Shown: positions 36,516 through 46,132, numbered from the stretch's first letter. The stretch is DNA of 64,000 bases from Amycolatopsis decaplanina DSM 44594 (GCF_000342005.1 NZ_AOHO01000085.1:1-64000), one strand, 5' to 3'. The notes: a model not told the origin generated them from the letters alone. Translations and numbers: made by a program.

Positions 36516-37388
36516 TCAGTCCACCATCACCAAGTCCAGCCCCCGCAGCCGTTCCCGGTCCGCGATGACGTCGATCTCGCTGATCTTCCCGTCGGCGAAC
36601 GTGAACGCGAGGACCACCGAAGGCCGTCCTTCGTCGGCCATCACCAGACCGACGCCGCCGTTGACCAGCGCCAACCGAGTGACCGCCGCCCGCACCGAAG
36701 CGGCCGCCGCACCGCGAGCCACCACACTGGCACCCCGCAGGAAGATCGGCTCGCGCGAGGGGCCCGCCGCCTTGTCCGCGCGAAGAACGACATCGGGATG
36801 CAACAGTTCCAGAAGTGCTTCGAAGTCGCCGCCCCGTGCGGCGGCCAGGTAGGCGTCGACGACCTGGCGCCGCCGCGCGACGTCCGGTTCCGCGGCGGCC
36901 GAGCGACCCTGGACGCGGCGCCGGGCGCGGCTCGCGAGTTGTCTCGCGGCGGCCGGGGTGCGCTCGATCAGCGGGGCGATCTCGTCGAACGGCACCGCGA
37001 ACATGTCGTGCAGGACGAACGCGAGCCGTTCGGCGGGCGCGAGCGTTTCCAGGACGACCAGCATCGCCAGCCCGACCGAGTCGGTGAGCACCGCATCGGC
37101 GGCGGGATCGGCCGAGGAGTCGATCGGTTCGGCAAGCCGGTCGTCGAGCGGTTCCTCCTGCCGGTGGTCGCGCGAGCGCAACACGTTCAGGCACACCCGC
37201 GCCACCACCGTGGTCAGCCAGCCACCGAGGTTCTCGATCTCCCCCGCGTCGGTGCGGTTGAGCCGCAGCCACGTGTCCTGGACGGCGTCTTCGGCCTCGC
37301 CGGTCGAGCCCAGCATCCGGTACGCCACCGCCCGCAGCCTGGCCCGGTGTTCCTCGAACCGTTCCGCCAGCCGATCCCGCTCGTCCAC
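36516..37388 (-). CDS. ECF41-type sigma factor with SnoaL-like C-terminal domain
   Basis: A 290-residue sigma factor. Region 2 is at about residues 8-75 (AVAYRMLGSTGEAEDAVQDT, then WLTTVVARVCLNVLRSR), region 4 at about 110-160 (AFVLHDMFAVPFDEIAPLI) and the SnoaL-fold extension at about 175-285. The conserved DGK of the extension is kept (FADGKISEID). The NPDKL box, which modulates activity in ECF41 proteins, reads ADRERL instead. ATG at 37388. It is unusual in that no COE (carboxymuconolactone decarboxylase or oxidoreductase) gene, the usual ECF41 partner, is adjacent. Confidence 0.9.
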   Translation of the reverse strand: MDERDRLAERFEEHRARLRAVAYRMLGSTGEAEDAVQDTWLRLNRTDAGEIENLGGWLTTVVARVCLNVLRSRDHRQEEPLDDRLAEPIDSSADPAADAVLTDSVGLAMLVVLETLAPAERLAFVLHDMFAVPFDEIAPLIERTPAAARQLASRARRRVQGRSAAAEPDVARRRQVVDAYLAAARGGDFEALLELLHPDVVLRADKAAGPSREPIFLRGASVVARGAAAASVRAAVTRLALVNGGVGLVMADEGRPSVVLAFTFADGKISEIDVIADRERLRGLDLVMVD

Positions 37389-37424
37389 CGCACTCCTCGT
37401 TCTCCCGCAGAACCCCGCTCACAT

Positions 37425-38338
37425 TTAACAGCCGGCGAGATTGTCGGTGAACCGCACACCCGAGGACCGGTACGACGCGGCCCGTTCGGCGGCGGCTTCC
37501 GGCGTCAGGACCTCGTTGTTCGCGTAGTAGACCCAATCCACCTGTTCGAGGTAGGTGCTCGTGCCACCGCTGTGCCGCGTGAGGTCGATGAACCACTGGT
37601 TGAAGTTCAAGGACATGTCCTGCCGCGGGTACACGTCGAACGGTCCGCCGCGGTCGTGGTCGGCCACGAGGGCACCGTCGATGTAGTACCGCACATGACC
37701 GTCGGACACGGTCGCTACGACGGAGTGCCAGCCGTCGATGCTGCGGCGCTGGCTGCCGCTCTTGTTCTGGCATACCACGGGTCCGGCGTGTAGGTGTGCC
37801 AACTGGTCTGGAAGTTCACCGGCCCTGCCTCGCCCCATCCGCCGTTGGGCAGGTACTCCGAGAAGTCCAGCTCGCTGTAGATCGGGTCGTTGTCGTAGCG
37901 GAGCGGGCTGATCGTGAAGAACGTCTGGTTGATCCGGTCGCCATCGGGGCCGGAGACCGGCGCGTCGGAGAAGCGGATCCGTGCCGCGTACGTCCCTTCG
38001 AAGAACCGCCGCTCGGGCTGCATGATCTCGGTCTGCGTCGTCCCCGCGGGCGTGCCGTCGGTGGCGGAGGCGAGCTGCAGCACCTTGTCGCCGCCGGACG
38101 TCGGGAACGTGATGCCCTCCGGAGCCCAGCGCGCACCGCCGACGCCAGGGCCGCCGGCCCCGGAGCGCACCTGCCAGCCGTGCTGGGAAAGGAGTCCGTC
38201 GGTGTACGAGGTGTAGTGGAAATCGTCGAACAACGCCCCGCAACCGGCCGCTCCGGCAGCGTCACCCGGCGCCAGCCCCAGTGCGGCGACCGACAACGCG
38301 GCGATGGCGGCGGAGCGGAACTTCCCTGTGTTCGACAT
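37425..38338 (-). pseudogene. GH16-like secreted glycosidase with one frameshift
   Basis: A signal peptide (residues 1-30, SNTGKFRSAAIAALSVAALG) leads into a jelly-roll domain resembling GH16 beta-glucanases, with the catalytic-type motif ELDFSEYLP. At about 37771-37776 the frame shifts by one base: the first part ends PDPW and the second resumes QNKSGSQRRSIDGWHSVVAT, then runs to the stop with YYIDGALV and VDWVYYAN. Joined, they give about 304 residues with no other defect, so this may be a recent mutation or a sequence error. It diverges from a GntR regulator with operator-like repeats between. Confidence 0.7.
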
Positions 38339-38347
38339 CGTCGTCTC

Positions 38348-38415
38348 CTTTACCACTGGTCAGTTTCTTTCACCGTCGCTTCAGGAAGTGGTAAAGTCAA
38401 TAGGTCTAGACAACC
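38348..38415. promoter_or_regulatory. Candidate GntR operators
   Basis: CTTTACCACT (38348-38357) and AGTGGTAAAG (38387-38396) form a perfect 10-bp inverted repeat. At 38400-38415 ATAGGTCTAGACAACC matches 12 of 16 positions of the DasR site ACTGGTCTAGACCACT, including the whole GGTCTAGAC centre. All lie in the 121-bp gap between the GH16-like and GntR genes. Confidence 0.55.
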
Positions 38416-38459
38416 TGTCCACCAGCCAATTCACGCCGACCACTGGGTAGGCTGTGATC

Positions 38460-39170
38460 ATGCGGCGAACAGAGGTCAAGGATCGGCTACGCCAGCTCAT
38501 CGAGCGGCGCCAGCCGGGCGAGGTCCTGCCTTCGGAACGTGCGCTGAGCACCGAAATCGGCGTCTCGCGCCCTACCCTGCGGGCCGCGATCGACGAACTG
38601 CAACGCGACGGTCTCGTGGTCCGTGAGCACGGCCGGGGCACGTTCACCGCGCCGCGCAAGATCTCCCAGGACCTCGTGCCCGCGACCGGCGGCGAGCAGT
38701 TCGCCCCGCCCGCCGAGGGCCACTGGACCAGCCGGGTGATCGACTTCGCCACCACACCGGCGGGCGCCCGGCTCGGCAAACGGCTCGAGGTCTCCCCGGG
38801 TCACACGCTGGTGGCCGTCACCCGCGTCCGCGTCGTCGAAGAGGCGCCGATGGCGATCGAGCGGATCCTGGTCCCCCAGGACCTCGTGCCGGACATCACG
38901 GCCGCGGGCTTCGAGTCCGGCTCGTTCTACGAACTGCTCCGCACCCGCTACGAGATCGTTCCCGCGACGGCCGTGCAGATCATCGAACCGACCGTCACCG
39001 ACGCCGACGAATCCGGTCTGCTCGGTGTCCCGCAGCACTCCCCCGCGCTGCTGTTCGAACGCACCACGCGCGACGCCGGCGGCCGCGTGATCGAGTACAC
39101 CCGCTCGATCTATCGCGGCGACCGCTACCGGATCACCTCGCACCTGACGTTCGACCACACCTCGGGCTGA
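38460..39170 (+). CDS. GntR-family regulator, HutC subfamily
   Basis: A 236-residue regulator. The winged helix is at about residues 5-65 (LPSERALSTEIGVSRPTLRA, then GTFTAPR) and a UTRA ligand-binding domain at about 80-230. HutC/DasR-type proteins usually sense phosphorylated sugars or amino-acid intermediates. Divergent arrangement with a secreted glycosidase and a DasR-like site suggests control of polysaccharide use. ATG at 38460 is preferred; a GTG two codons upstream is possible. Confidence 0.9.
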   Translation: MRRTEVKDRLRQLIERRQPGEVLPSERALSTEIGVSRPTLRAAIDELQRDGLVVREHGRGTFTAPRKISQDLVPATGGEQFAPPAEGHWTSRVIDFATTPAGARLGKRLEVSPGHTLVAVTRVRVVEEAPMAIERILVPQDLVPDITAAGFESGSFYELLRTRYEIVPATAVQIIEPTVTDADESGLLGVPQHSPALLFERTTRDAGGRVIEYTRSIYRGDRYRITSHLTFDHTSG

Positions 39171-39194
39171 CTCCGGCGTGCCGGGCCCGTCCCT

Positions 39195-39219
39195 CCGGGA
39201 GTCCGTGTAAGACTCCCGG
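39195..39219. terminator. GC-rich hairpin just before the nuclease-helicase start
   Basis: CCGGGAGTC (39195-39203) and GACTCCCGG (39211-39219) form a 9-bp stem with a 7-base loop. It ends three bases before the next ATG and 25 bases after the GntR stop. It may terminate GntR transcripts, and it leaves no room for a normal ribosome site for the downstream gene. Confidence 0.5.
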
Positions 39220-39222
39220 GCG

Positions 39223-42200
39223 ATGTACACCCCGTCCGATCTCGCCGACCTGCTCGAATGCGAGCACCGCAGCCTCCTGAACCAGGCGCTGGCCGCCGGC
39301 CTGCCGGGAGCGCCGCGGCCTGGCTCCGGGCCGGATCAGCTGGCGGTGACGCACGGGCGCGCGCATGAGGCCGCGACGCTGGACAAGCTGCGCGGCGAGC
39401 GGAGCGCCGTCGTCGAGATCGACGAACGTGACCCGGTCGTCGCCGCGAAAGCCACCGAAGAGGCGTTACGGGCCGGTGCCCCGGTGATCTACCAGGCGGT
39501 CTTCCACGACGGCGAGTTCTCCGGCCGGGCCGACTTCCTGATGCGTGACGACGAAGGCCGCTACGAGGTCTACGACACGAAGCTGGCCAGGCACGCGAAG
39601 CCCGCCGCGGTCGTCCAGCTGACCGCGTACGCCGACGCCCTGCGCCGGGCGGGCTGGCCCGCCGGTCCGCGGATGCACCTGCTGCTCGGCGATCACAGCA
39701 CGCGTTCGTTCCGCGTCGACGACTTCCTCCCGCTGGTGGACCGGCTCCGCGCCCGGCTGCGCAACCGGCCGCCGACCCTGCCGGTCCCGCTGTGGGCCGA
39801 CGAGCGGCCCGCGTGCGGCGGCTGCTCCTATGCCGCGCACTGCGCGAGCGCCCGCGAAGCCGATCGCGATCTTTCGCTGGTCGCGGGGATGCGCGGCGAC
39901 CAGCGGCGCAAACTCGTCGCCGCGGGACTCGGCACCATCGACGCGCTCGCGGCCGCCGCACCGGAAGACCGGCCGCGCGACATCTCGGCGACGTCGTTCA
40001 CCACGCTGCGCGCCCAGGCCGCGATCCAGGTCCGGCAGGACGCCACGGGGCAGATCGCCTACGAGGTCATCGATCCGGACGCGTTGGCCGAGCTGCCACC
40101 GCCCGCGCCCGGTGACGTCTTCTTCGACATGGAAGGCGACCCGTACGCACTGGCGGGTGAAGGGCTCGAATACCTCTTCGGCGCCGTGACCGACGACGAC
40201 GGCACGAAGTTCACGCCGTTCTGGGCGCACAATCGATCACAGGAGAAGCGGGCTTTCGAAGAGTTCGTCGACTTCGCCACCGCGAGGCTCACCGAGCATC
40301 CCGGTTCGCACGTCTACCACTACGCCCCGTACGAGGTCACCGCGATCAAGCGGCTCGCCGCCGTGCACGGGACCCGCGAGGACGCCGTCGACCACCTGTT
40401 GCGCAGCGGCGGTCTGGTGGACCTGTATTCCGTGGTGCGCAAGGCACTCCGGGTGTCGCAGCGGTCGTACTCCATCAAGTACCTCGAACCTCTCTACATG
40501 CCCGAAGCCCGTGACGGCGACGTCAAGACGGCGGTGTCGAGTATCGAGGCCTACGAGGAATACCTGACGCTCACCGCTTCCGGCGAGACCGAGCACGCGG
40601 ACGAAGTGCTGCGCGGGATCAGCGACTACAACGAATACGACTGCGTCTCCACGCTGCGGTTGTTCGAGTTCCTCCACAAGATCCGCGTGGAGGAAGGGAT
40701 CGCGCTCGCCGAGCCGCCGGAAGAGTCCGATGTGGACGCTCTGCTCCGGCAGACCGAAGAGGACGTCGCCGCTCAGAAACGCGCCGAACGCGCCGCGCAA
40801 CTGGCCGCGCTGGTCGATCCGCTGCTGGACGGGCTGCCCGACGATCCGGCCGGGTTCACCGGTGAGGACCGCGCCCGCGCGCTGCTCGCCGCGTCCGTCG
40901 GCTACCACCGCAGGGAGACGAATCCGGCGTGGTGGGAGTACTTCCGCCAGCTGGCCGCCCCGCTCGGTGATCTGGAGACCGACAACGCCTGCACCGTCCC
41001 GATTTCGTGGGAAGCCGGGGAATGGGTGCCGCCTTCGGGCCGGGTCCGCAAGGCGAAACGCTCGCTGGTGCTCCGCTGCGACCCGGACCGGCCGCATCCC
41101 TTCGCCCCCGGCGACGACGTCCGCCTGCGGTACGGGGCGGCCGCGCGGGACGCCAAGGTCGTCTCTGCCACCGCCGTCGAACTGACCCTCGAGGAAAGCT
41201 GCCCACCCGACGAGACCACCGCCGACCGGCCGGTCGCGGTGCTGCCCGGAAGCCCGGTCCGCCCCTCGCCCAAGGACGACGCTGTCGCGGACCTCGCCCG
41301 CCTCGTCGTCGACACGCTGCCGGTGCTGCCCGCGCATCCCGGTGTCGACCTGCTCCGGCGGACGACGCCTCGGCTGCGCGACGACCGGACATTGCCCGAA
41401 CCAGGGACGGATCTCGTGAGCACGGTGATCGAGGCCGTCGAGGCGCTCGACGGCTCCGCGCTCGCCGTCCAAGGCCCGCCGGGTGCGGGCAAGACCTATC
41501 TGGCCGGCAGGCTGATCGCGAAACTCGTGCGCGCGGGCAAGACGATCGCCGTCACCTCGACCAGTCACAAGGCCGTGGAGAACGTCCTGTCCGCCGCGCT
41601 CAAGAACGCGCCGGATCTGCCGTGCGCCAAACGCGCCAAGCGGACGCCGGATCCGGCCGCGCCGTGGGAACAGCCGAAGACCAATCCCGCGCTGGTGAAA
41701 TGGCGCGAGGAGCATGACACCGGCCATCTGGTCGGCGGGACCGCCTGGACGTTCGCGAACGCCGCGATCCGGGAAGAGCCGTTCGACCTGCTGATCATCG
41801 ACGAGGCGGGCCAGTTCGCCCTCGCCGACGCGCTCGCGGTGTCGATGTGCGCCAAGAACCTCCTGCTGCTGGGCGATCCGCAGCAGTTGCCGCAGGTCGT
41901 GCAGGGCACGCATCCCGCGGGCGCCGAAGCGTCCGCGCTCGGGCACCTGATCGGTGAGGCGGACATCATCCCGGCCGAGCTCGGATATTTCCTCGACGAG
42001 ACCCGGCGGATGCATCCGGCTGTCTGTGCTCCGGTGTCGCGGCTGTCCTACGCGGGCCGCCTGCACTCGCATCCCTCGGCGGCCGAACGGGCGATCGACG
42101 GCGTCGAGGCGGGCCTGTACCTCGCCGAAGTCGACCATCACGGCAACACGACGCGGTCGGTCGAGGAGGCCGAGGCGGTCACCGCCCTCGTCGCCGAACT

Positions 42201-42618
42201 CCACGGCCGCGCCTGGACCGATCACGGCGAGCCCCGGCCGCTCGGCGACGAGGACATCCTGGTCGTGGCGCCGTACAACCTGCAGGCCCGGGTCGTGGCC
42301 CGTGCCCTGGACCAGGCCGGACATCCCGGCGTGCGGGTGGGCACCGTGGACCGGTTCCAGGGACAGGAGGCGCCGGTGGTGATCACCACCATGACCTCGT
42401 CCTCGGCGGTCGACCTGCCGCGTGGCCTGGACTTCCTGCTCTCCCGCAACCGGCTCAACGTGGCGCTCTCGCGGGCGCAGGCGCTCGCGATCGTGGTCTG
42501 CTCGCCGCGGCTGGTCGAAGCCGACATCCGCACGGTCGACCAGATGCGGCTGGTTTCGGGCATGCTCGGGTTGATGACCGAAGCCGTGCCGTGGCACGCA
42601 GGACGGAGTGGACGATGA
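39223..42618 (+). CDS. TM0106-family nuclease, DEDD exonuclease and SF1 helicase fusion
   Basis: 1131 residues in three parts. (1) A RecB/Cas4-like nuclease: GRADFL, then YEVYDTKLARHAKPAAVVQL, with Cys13 and Cys198-x2-Cys201-x5-Cys207, the AddB/Cas4 iron-sulfur pattern. (2) An RNase H-like exonuclease at about 295-490 with FFDMEGDP, YHYAPYE and SDYNEYDCVST. (3) A DNA2/UPF1-like helicase: Walker A GPPGAGKT at 751-758, then LLIIDEAGQF, LLLGDPQQLPQ and RLNVALSRAQ. Helicase-coupled DNA or RNA processing is expected, but the role is untested. ATG at 39223 follows a hairpin with no room for a ribosome site. It overlaps the next gene by four bases. Confidence 0.88.
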   Translation: MYTPSDLADLLECEHRSLLNQALAAGLPGAPRPGSGPDQLAVTHGRAHEAATLDKLRGERSAVVEIDERDPVVAAKATEEALRAGAPVIYQAVFHDGEFSGRADFLMRDDEGRYEVYDTKLARHAKPAAVVQLTAYADALRRAGWPAGPRMHLLLGDHSTRSFRVDDFLPLVDRLRARLRNRPPTLPVPLWADERPACGGCSYAAHCASAREADRDLSLVAGMRGDQRRKLVAAGLGTIDALAAAAPEDRPRDISATSFTTLRAQAAIQVRQDATGQIAYEVIDPDALAELPPPAPGDVFFDMEGDPYALAGEGLEYLFGAVTDDDGTKFTPFWAHNRSQEKRAFEEFVDFATARLTEHPGSHVYHYAPYEVTAIKRLAAVHGTREDAVDHLLRSGGLVDLYSVVRKALRVSQRSYSIKYLEPLYMPEARDGDVKTAVSSIEAYEEYLTLTASGETEHADEVLRGISDYNEYDCVSTLRLFEFLHKIRVEEGIALAEPPEESDVDALLRQTEEDVAAQKRAERAAQLAALVDPLLDGLPDDPAGFTGEDRARALLAASVGYHRRETNPAWWEYFRQLAAPLGDLETDNACTVPISWEAGEWVPPSGRVRKAKRSLVLRCDPDRPHPFAPGDDVRLRYGAAARDAKVVSATAVELTLEESCPPDETTADRPVAVLPGSPVRPSPKDDAVADLARLVVDTLPVLPAHPGVDLLRRTTPRLRDDRTLPEPGTDLVSTVIEAVEALDGSALAVQGPPGAGKTYLAGRLIAKLVRAGKTIAVTSTSHKAVENVLSAALKNAPDLPCAKRAKRTPDPAAPWEQPKTNPALVKWREEHDTGHLVGGTAWTFANAAIREEPFDLLIIDEAGQFALADALAVSMCAKNLLLLGDPQQLPQVVQGTHPAGAEASALGHLIGEADIIPAELGYFLDETRRMHPAVCAPVSRLSYAGRLHSHPSAAERAIDGVEAGLYLAEVDHHGNTTRSVEEAEAVTALVAELHGRAWTDHGEPRPLGDEDILVVAPYNLQARVVARALDQAGHPGVRVGTVDRFQGQEAPVVITTMTSSSAVDLPRGLDFLLSRNRLNVALSRAQALAIVVCSPRLVEADIRTVDQMRLVSGMLGLMTEAVPWHAGRSGR

Positions 42619-42926
42619 CCGAGAACAGCCCGGACAAGAAGCCGGAAGTGATCGACGCCGAGATCGTCGAGGCTGAGATCGTCAAAGACGCCCCTACGGC
42701 GCCGGTCGAGGTCCCGGAGCCGGATTACAGCGAGAGCGGCGTGCCTTCGTTCGACCACGTGCGGGACCGGATCGAGCAGCGGTACACGACCTCGCTGGGC
42801 TCGACCGAACTCGCCGGCCTCGGCGGCAAGGAAGACGTCGCTTCGCTGGACAAGAAGATCGCCGACCGTGACAAGGCCGCCAAGGACAAGCTGGCAGAGA
42901 TCCGCCGCGCGATGCGGGAGCAGTGA
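42615..42926 (+). CDS. Small charged coiled-coil protein coupled to the nuclease-helicase
   Basis: 103 residues, highly charged. An acidic N-terminal half contains the near-repeat AEIVEAEIVKDA. A Lys/Asp-rich C-terminal helix (ASLDKKIADRDKAAKDKLAE) looks like a coiled coil. The ATG overlaps the upstream stop (ATGA at 42615-42618), so it is made with the helicase and could be a subunit or regulator. I know no family. It converges on the SARP-like gene, leaving one base between stops. Confidence 0.75.
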   Translation: MTENSPDKKPEVIDAEIVEAEIVKDAPTAPVEVPEPDYSESGVPSFDHVRDRIEQRYTTSLGSTELAGLGGKEDVASLDKKIADRDKAAKDKLAEIRRAMREQ

Positions 42927-42927
42927 G

Positions 42928-45900
42928 CTAACCCCAATGCGGTGAACCGGCTTTCACCGCGATGGCCCGCGCCTTCCGGTAGTGCTCGGCGGCCGCTTCT
43001 CGCAGGCCGAGGGCGGTGGCCAGCTCACCGAGGTAGTACGCGACCGGGCGGAGAGTCAGCATCCCGCTCCCTGCCCCGGCGATCTCGTCCCCGGCGGGCA
43101 GGAGTTCGGCGTACAGGCGTTCCATCGCCGTCCGGTCACCGAGTTCGATCGCGACGACGGCATGCAGACAGGTGCGGGCCTCGTACAGCAGGTCCCGCGG
43201 CGAGTCCGGGATCGGGAGCACCGGGCGGCACCAGCTTTCGTAAGCGCCGTAGTCCTCTTCCCGTGCTTCCGGCGGCAAGCCTCGCTGGATCCGGTCGCAG
43301 AACAGGGCGAGCGCGAGGATCCCGTTGTCCACTCCGGGCATGGCCGTTCCCGCGAGACCCGCGGCCGCGGCGCGATAGGCGGCTTCCCCGCCGGGACCGG
43401 TCATCGCGGTCCGCATCGCGCGATACCACCGGGTGAACACGCCGACGAGCGGAAGGCCGTACTTCTCACCGAGCTCGTCCGCCGACGCGGCGTGCCGGTC
43501 CGCGGCCGCGAAATCCGCGAGCGCGCTCTTCGCCTGCAAAAGCACGAGGTGTCCGAGCACCTCGAACGTGACCAGCCGGTGGCGCGTGGCGAGGTCGACC
43601 AGTTCGGCGCCGATCCCGGCCCGCTGAGGGGCGAGCCCCGCGCGGTCGAAGGACTGCAGGAACCGGGCGTTGAGCGCGAACGCCAGCAGCGCCGGGTCTT
43701 CCAGCCGGCGGGCGAGCGCCTCGGCTTTCCCGGCCGCCTCGCGGGCACGCTGTCCGCCCGCGTTCCGCAGTTCGACGGCGAGTGTGGCCAGCAAACGACA
43801 CCGCTCGGCCACGCGTTCGGCGGGTAACGCGGCGAGGGTCCGCTCGACGGCGCCCGCGATCCGGGAAGCGAGCTCCCTGTCGTCGCTTTCGGTCCAGATG
43901 GCGGGGACGTCGAAGGCACCGATCATCCGCGCGGTCGACAGCGGATCGTCCAGCTTCTCCGCCAGCTCCAACGCTTCGGCCCGATACCGCCGCGACCGGC
44001 CGAGACCACCGGCGACGGCCGAAGCGCGGGCCTTGCCCATGATCAGCTCCAGCCGCTTCCCGGTGCCGGAGGCGCCGGATCGGTCATACGCGGCGAGTGC
44101 GGCGTCCCAGAGCCTCGCCGCTTCGGTCGACGCGAAACGACTTTCGGCCCGCTCGGCGGCGGCCTGCGCGTACTGTGCGGCCCGGTCGTCGTGCTCCCCC
44201 GAAAGCAGGAAATGGTGCGCCAGGGCATCGACGTCGTCCGGGTGAAGAAGTTCCAGCACCTGGGCGATCGCGCCGTGCTCGCGGGCTCGCCGCGAACGGG
44301 AGAGATCGTGGTAAAGCGTGTCCCGCACGAGTGCGTGCGCGAACCGGAACCGGTGCGGCGCGCGCTCGGTCAGAAATCCGCGCCGGGCCGCGATCTCGAC
44401 CGCGTCGAGCGCGGTTTCCCCCACCAGGGTCTCGAGCACGTCCAGATCGACGTCCGTACCGATCACCGCTGCCCGCCGCACCACTCCGCGGACCTCGTCC
44501 GGTAACGCGTCCACCCGGTGCCGGACGACGTCGCGGACTCCCGGCGGCACCGCGTCCAAGGCGGCCGGGCCCTCGGCGGCCAGCAGACGGGCGAGTTCAC
44601 GGACGAAAAAGGCGTTCCCGCCGCTGCGCCGGTGGATCACCGCGGCGATGTCCGGGTCGATCTCTTCCCCGGTCGTGACCCTGACCAGGCCGGCGACTTC
44701 GGTCTCGGGCAGGCCGCCGAGATAGATCCGCGTCGGCTCGTGGCGTGCGGCCCGGCCGAGGAAGTCCGTCAGCCGTGCGGGCGGATCGGTGCCGCGATAG
44801 GTCGCGATGATCAGCACCGGCTCGGCCAGCGCCGAGGTCAGCAACGCCAGCGTCTCCTCACCCGCCCAGTGCAGGTCGTCGAGGACGATCAGCAGTGGTG
44901 CGGCAGCGGACAGAGAGGACGCGACGGCGCGATGCCATCGCCAGCGCGCGGCCAGGGGATCTTCGGTCACCGGCTCCGCCGCCGGCGCCACGCCGTACCC
45001 GGCGTCGGCGAGCGTGGCCAGGATCCGGGTCCAGGCGTAGGCCGGCGGCGCGCCCTCGTCGTCGGGGTTGCTCCCCCAGGCCGTGGTCCAGCCGCGCGCG
45101 GCGAGGCGGGCGGAGAACGCCTCGGCGAGCGCGGTCTTCCCCACCCCGGCGTCACCGGAGACGAGCACCAGCCGCGACCGTGTCACGGCTTCCTCGAGCC
45201 TGGCCAGTTCCGCGTCGCGCCCGACCAGTGGCCGTTCGGCGATCTTGGGCGCGGACGATGCCAGTCTGGGCGCTTGCGCCAGGATGTCGGCTTCCAGGTC
45301 CCGCAGGGCGGCGCCGGGATCGATGCCGAGTTCGTCGGCGAGGAGTTCGCGAGTGGTGCGTAACACCGCCAGCGCGTCGCCTTGCCGCCCGGAGCGGTAG
45401 AGCGCCAGCGCCAGCAGCCGGGAACCGTTCTCCCGCAACGGATATTCGCGCACTCGCGGTTCCAGCTCGGGGATCACCTCGGCGGCCCGTCCGAGCGCGA
45501 GGAGGGCCTCGGCACGGAGTTCGCCCGCCAGCGAGCGGAGTTCGGTCAGGCGGGAGACCTCGCCACGTGCCCAGCCCTCTTCGGCGAATTCGGCGTACGC
45601 GGGACCACGCCACAGCGCGAGCGCGGAGTCCACTCGCGACAGTGCCGTGTCCGCCCTGCGGGCATCGAGCAGTTCACGGGCCGCGGTGACGGCGGCCTCG
45701 AAATCCCAGGCGTCGACGGAATCCGCGCGCAGGGCGTAGCCGCGGGCGACCGTGACGAGCAGTCGCGCGGGCTCACGGGGCGCGCGATCCGGCTCCAGCG
45801 CGCGGCGCAAGGCGCCGACGAAGGTCTGGACGGCACCGACCGCACCCTCGGACGGACGCTCCCACAGATCGTCGACCAGGCGTTCCACCGGTACGACCCG

Positions 45901-46011
45901 GCCGCGGGCGATCAGCAGCCTGGCCAGCACCGCCCGGTGCCGCGGGCCCTTGAGCCCGACGTCCCCTCGCGCGTCCTCGGCCACGAGCGGGCCGAGCACC
46001 CCGAACCTCAT
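42928..46011 (-). CDS. SARP-type regulator with AAA ATPase domain
   Basis: A 1027-residue regulator. Residues 1-95 form a winged helix (MRFGVLGPLVAEDARGDVGL), 100-240 the activation domain and about 255-530 an AAA/LAL-like ATPase with P-loop VSGDAGVGKTALAEAF and Walker B LLIVLDDLHW. The rest is helical TPR-like. ATG at 46011 has a strong ribosome site (GGGAGGTG), so the start six codons upstream is rejected. A 13-bp odd palindrome at 46026-46038 lies just upstream. It probably activates a secondary-metabolism or stress gene; the adjacent divergent hydrolase is a candidate. Confidence 0.9.
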   Translation of the reverse strand: MRFGVLGPLVAEDARGDVGLKGPRHRAVLARLLIARGRVVPVERLVDDLWERPSEGAVGAVQTFVGALRRALEPDRAPREPARLLVTVARGYALRADSVDAWDFEAAVTAARELLDARRADTALSRVDSALALWRGPAYAEFAEEGWARGEVSRLTELRSLAGELRAEALLALGRAAEVIPELEPRVREYPLRENGSRLLALALYRSGRQGDALAVLRTTRELLADELGIDPGAALRDLEADILAQAPRLASSAPKIAERPLVGRDAELARLEEAVTRSRLVLVSGDAGVGKTALAEAFSARLAARGWTTAWGSNPDDEGAPPAYAWTRILATLADAGYGVAPAAEPVTEDPLAARWRWHRAVASSLSAAAPLLIVLDDLHWAGEETLALLTSALAEPVLIIATYRGTDPPARLTDFLGRAARHEPTRIYLGGLPETEVAGLVRVTTGEEIDPDIAAVIHRRSGGNAFFVRELARLLAAEGPAALDAVPPGVRDVVRHRVDALPDEVRGVVRRAAVIGTDVDLDVLETLVGETALDAVEIAARRGFLTERAPHRFRFAHALVRDTLYHDLSRSRRAREHGAIAQVLELLHPDDVDALAHHFLLSGEHDDRAAQYAQAAAERAESRFASTEAARLWDAALAAYDRSGASGTGKRLELIMGKARASAVAGGLGRSRRYRAEALELAEKLDDPLSTARMIGAFDVPAIWTESDDRELASRIAGAVERTLAALPAERVAERCRLLATLAVELRNAGGQRAREAAGKAEALARRLEDPALLAFALNARFLQSFDRAGLAPQRAGIGAELVDLATRHRLVTFEVLGHLVLLQAKSALADFAAADRHAASADELGEKYGLPLVGVFTRWYRAMRTAMTGPGGEAAYRAAAAGLAGTAMPGVDNGILALALFCDRIQRGLPPEAREEDYGAYESWCRPVLPIPDSPRDLLYEARTCLHAVVAIELGDRTAMERLYAELLPAGDEIAGAGSGMLTLRPVAYYLGELATALGLREAAAEHYRKARAIAVKAGSPHWG

Positions 46012-46132
46012 CGTCACCTCCCTCTTCACCGACGGTGATCATCGTCGCCCCGGCCGCTCGGCCGCCGCTGACCGGGTGCTGATCCGGGCCGGGGACGCTG
46101 GCGGTCATCACGGAACGACCAGGAAGGTACCC

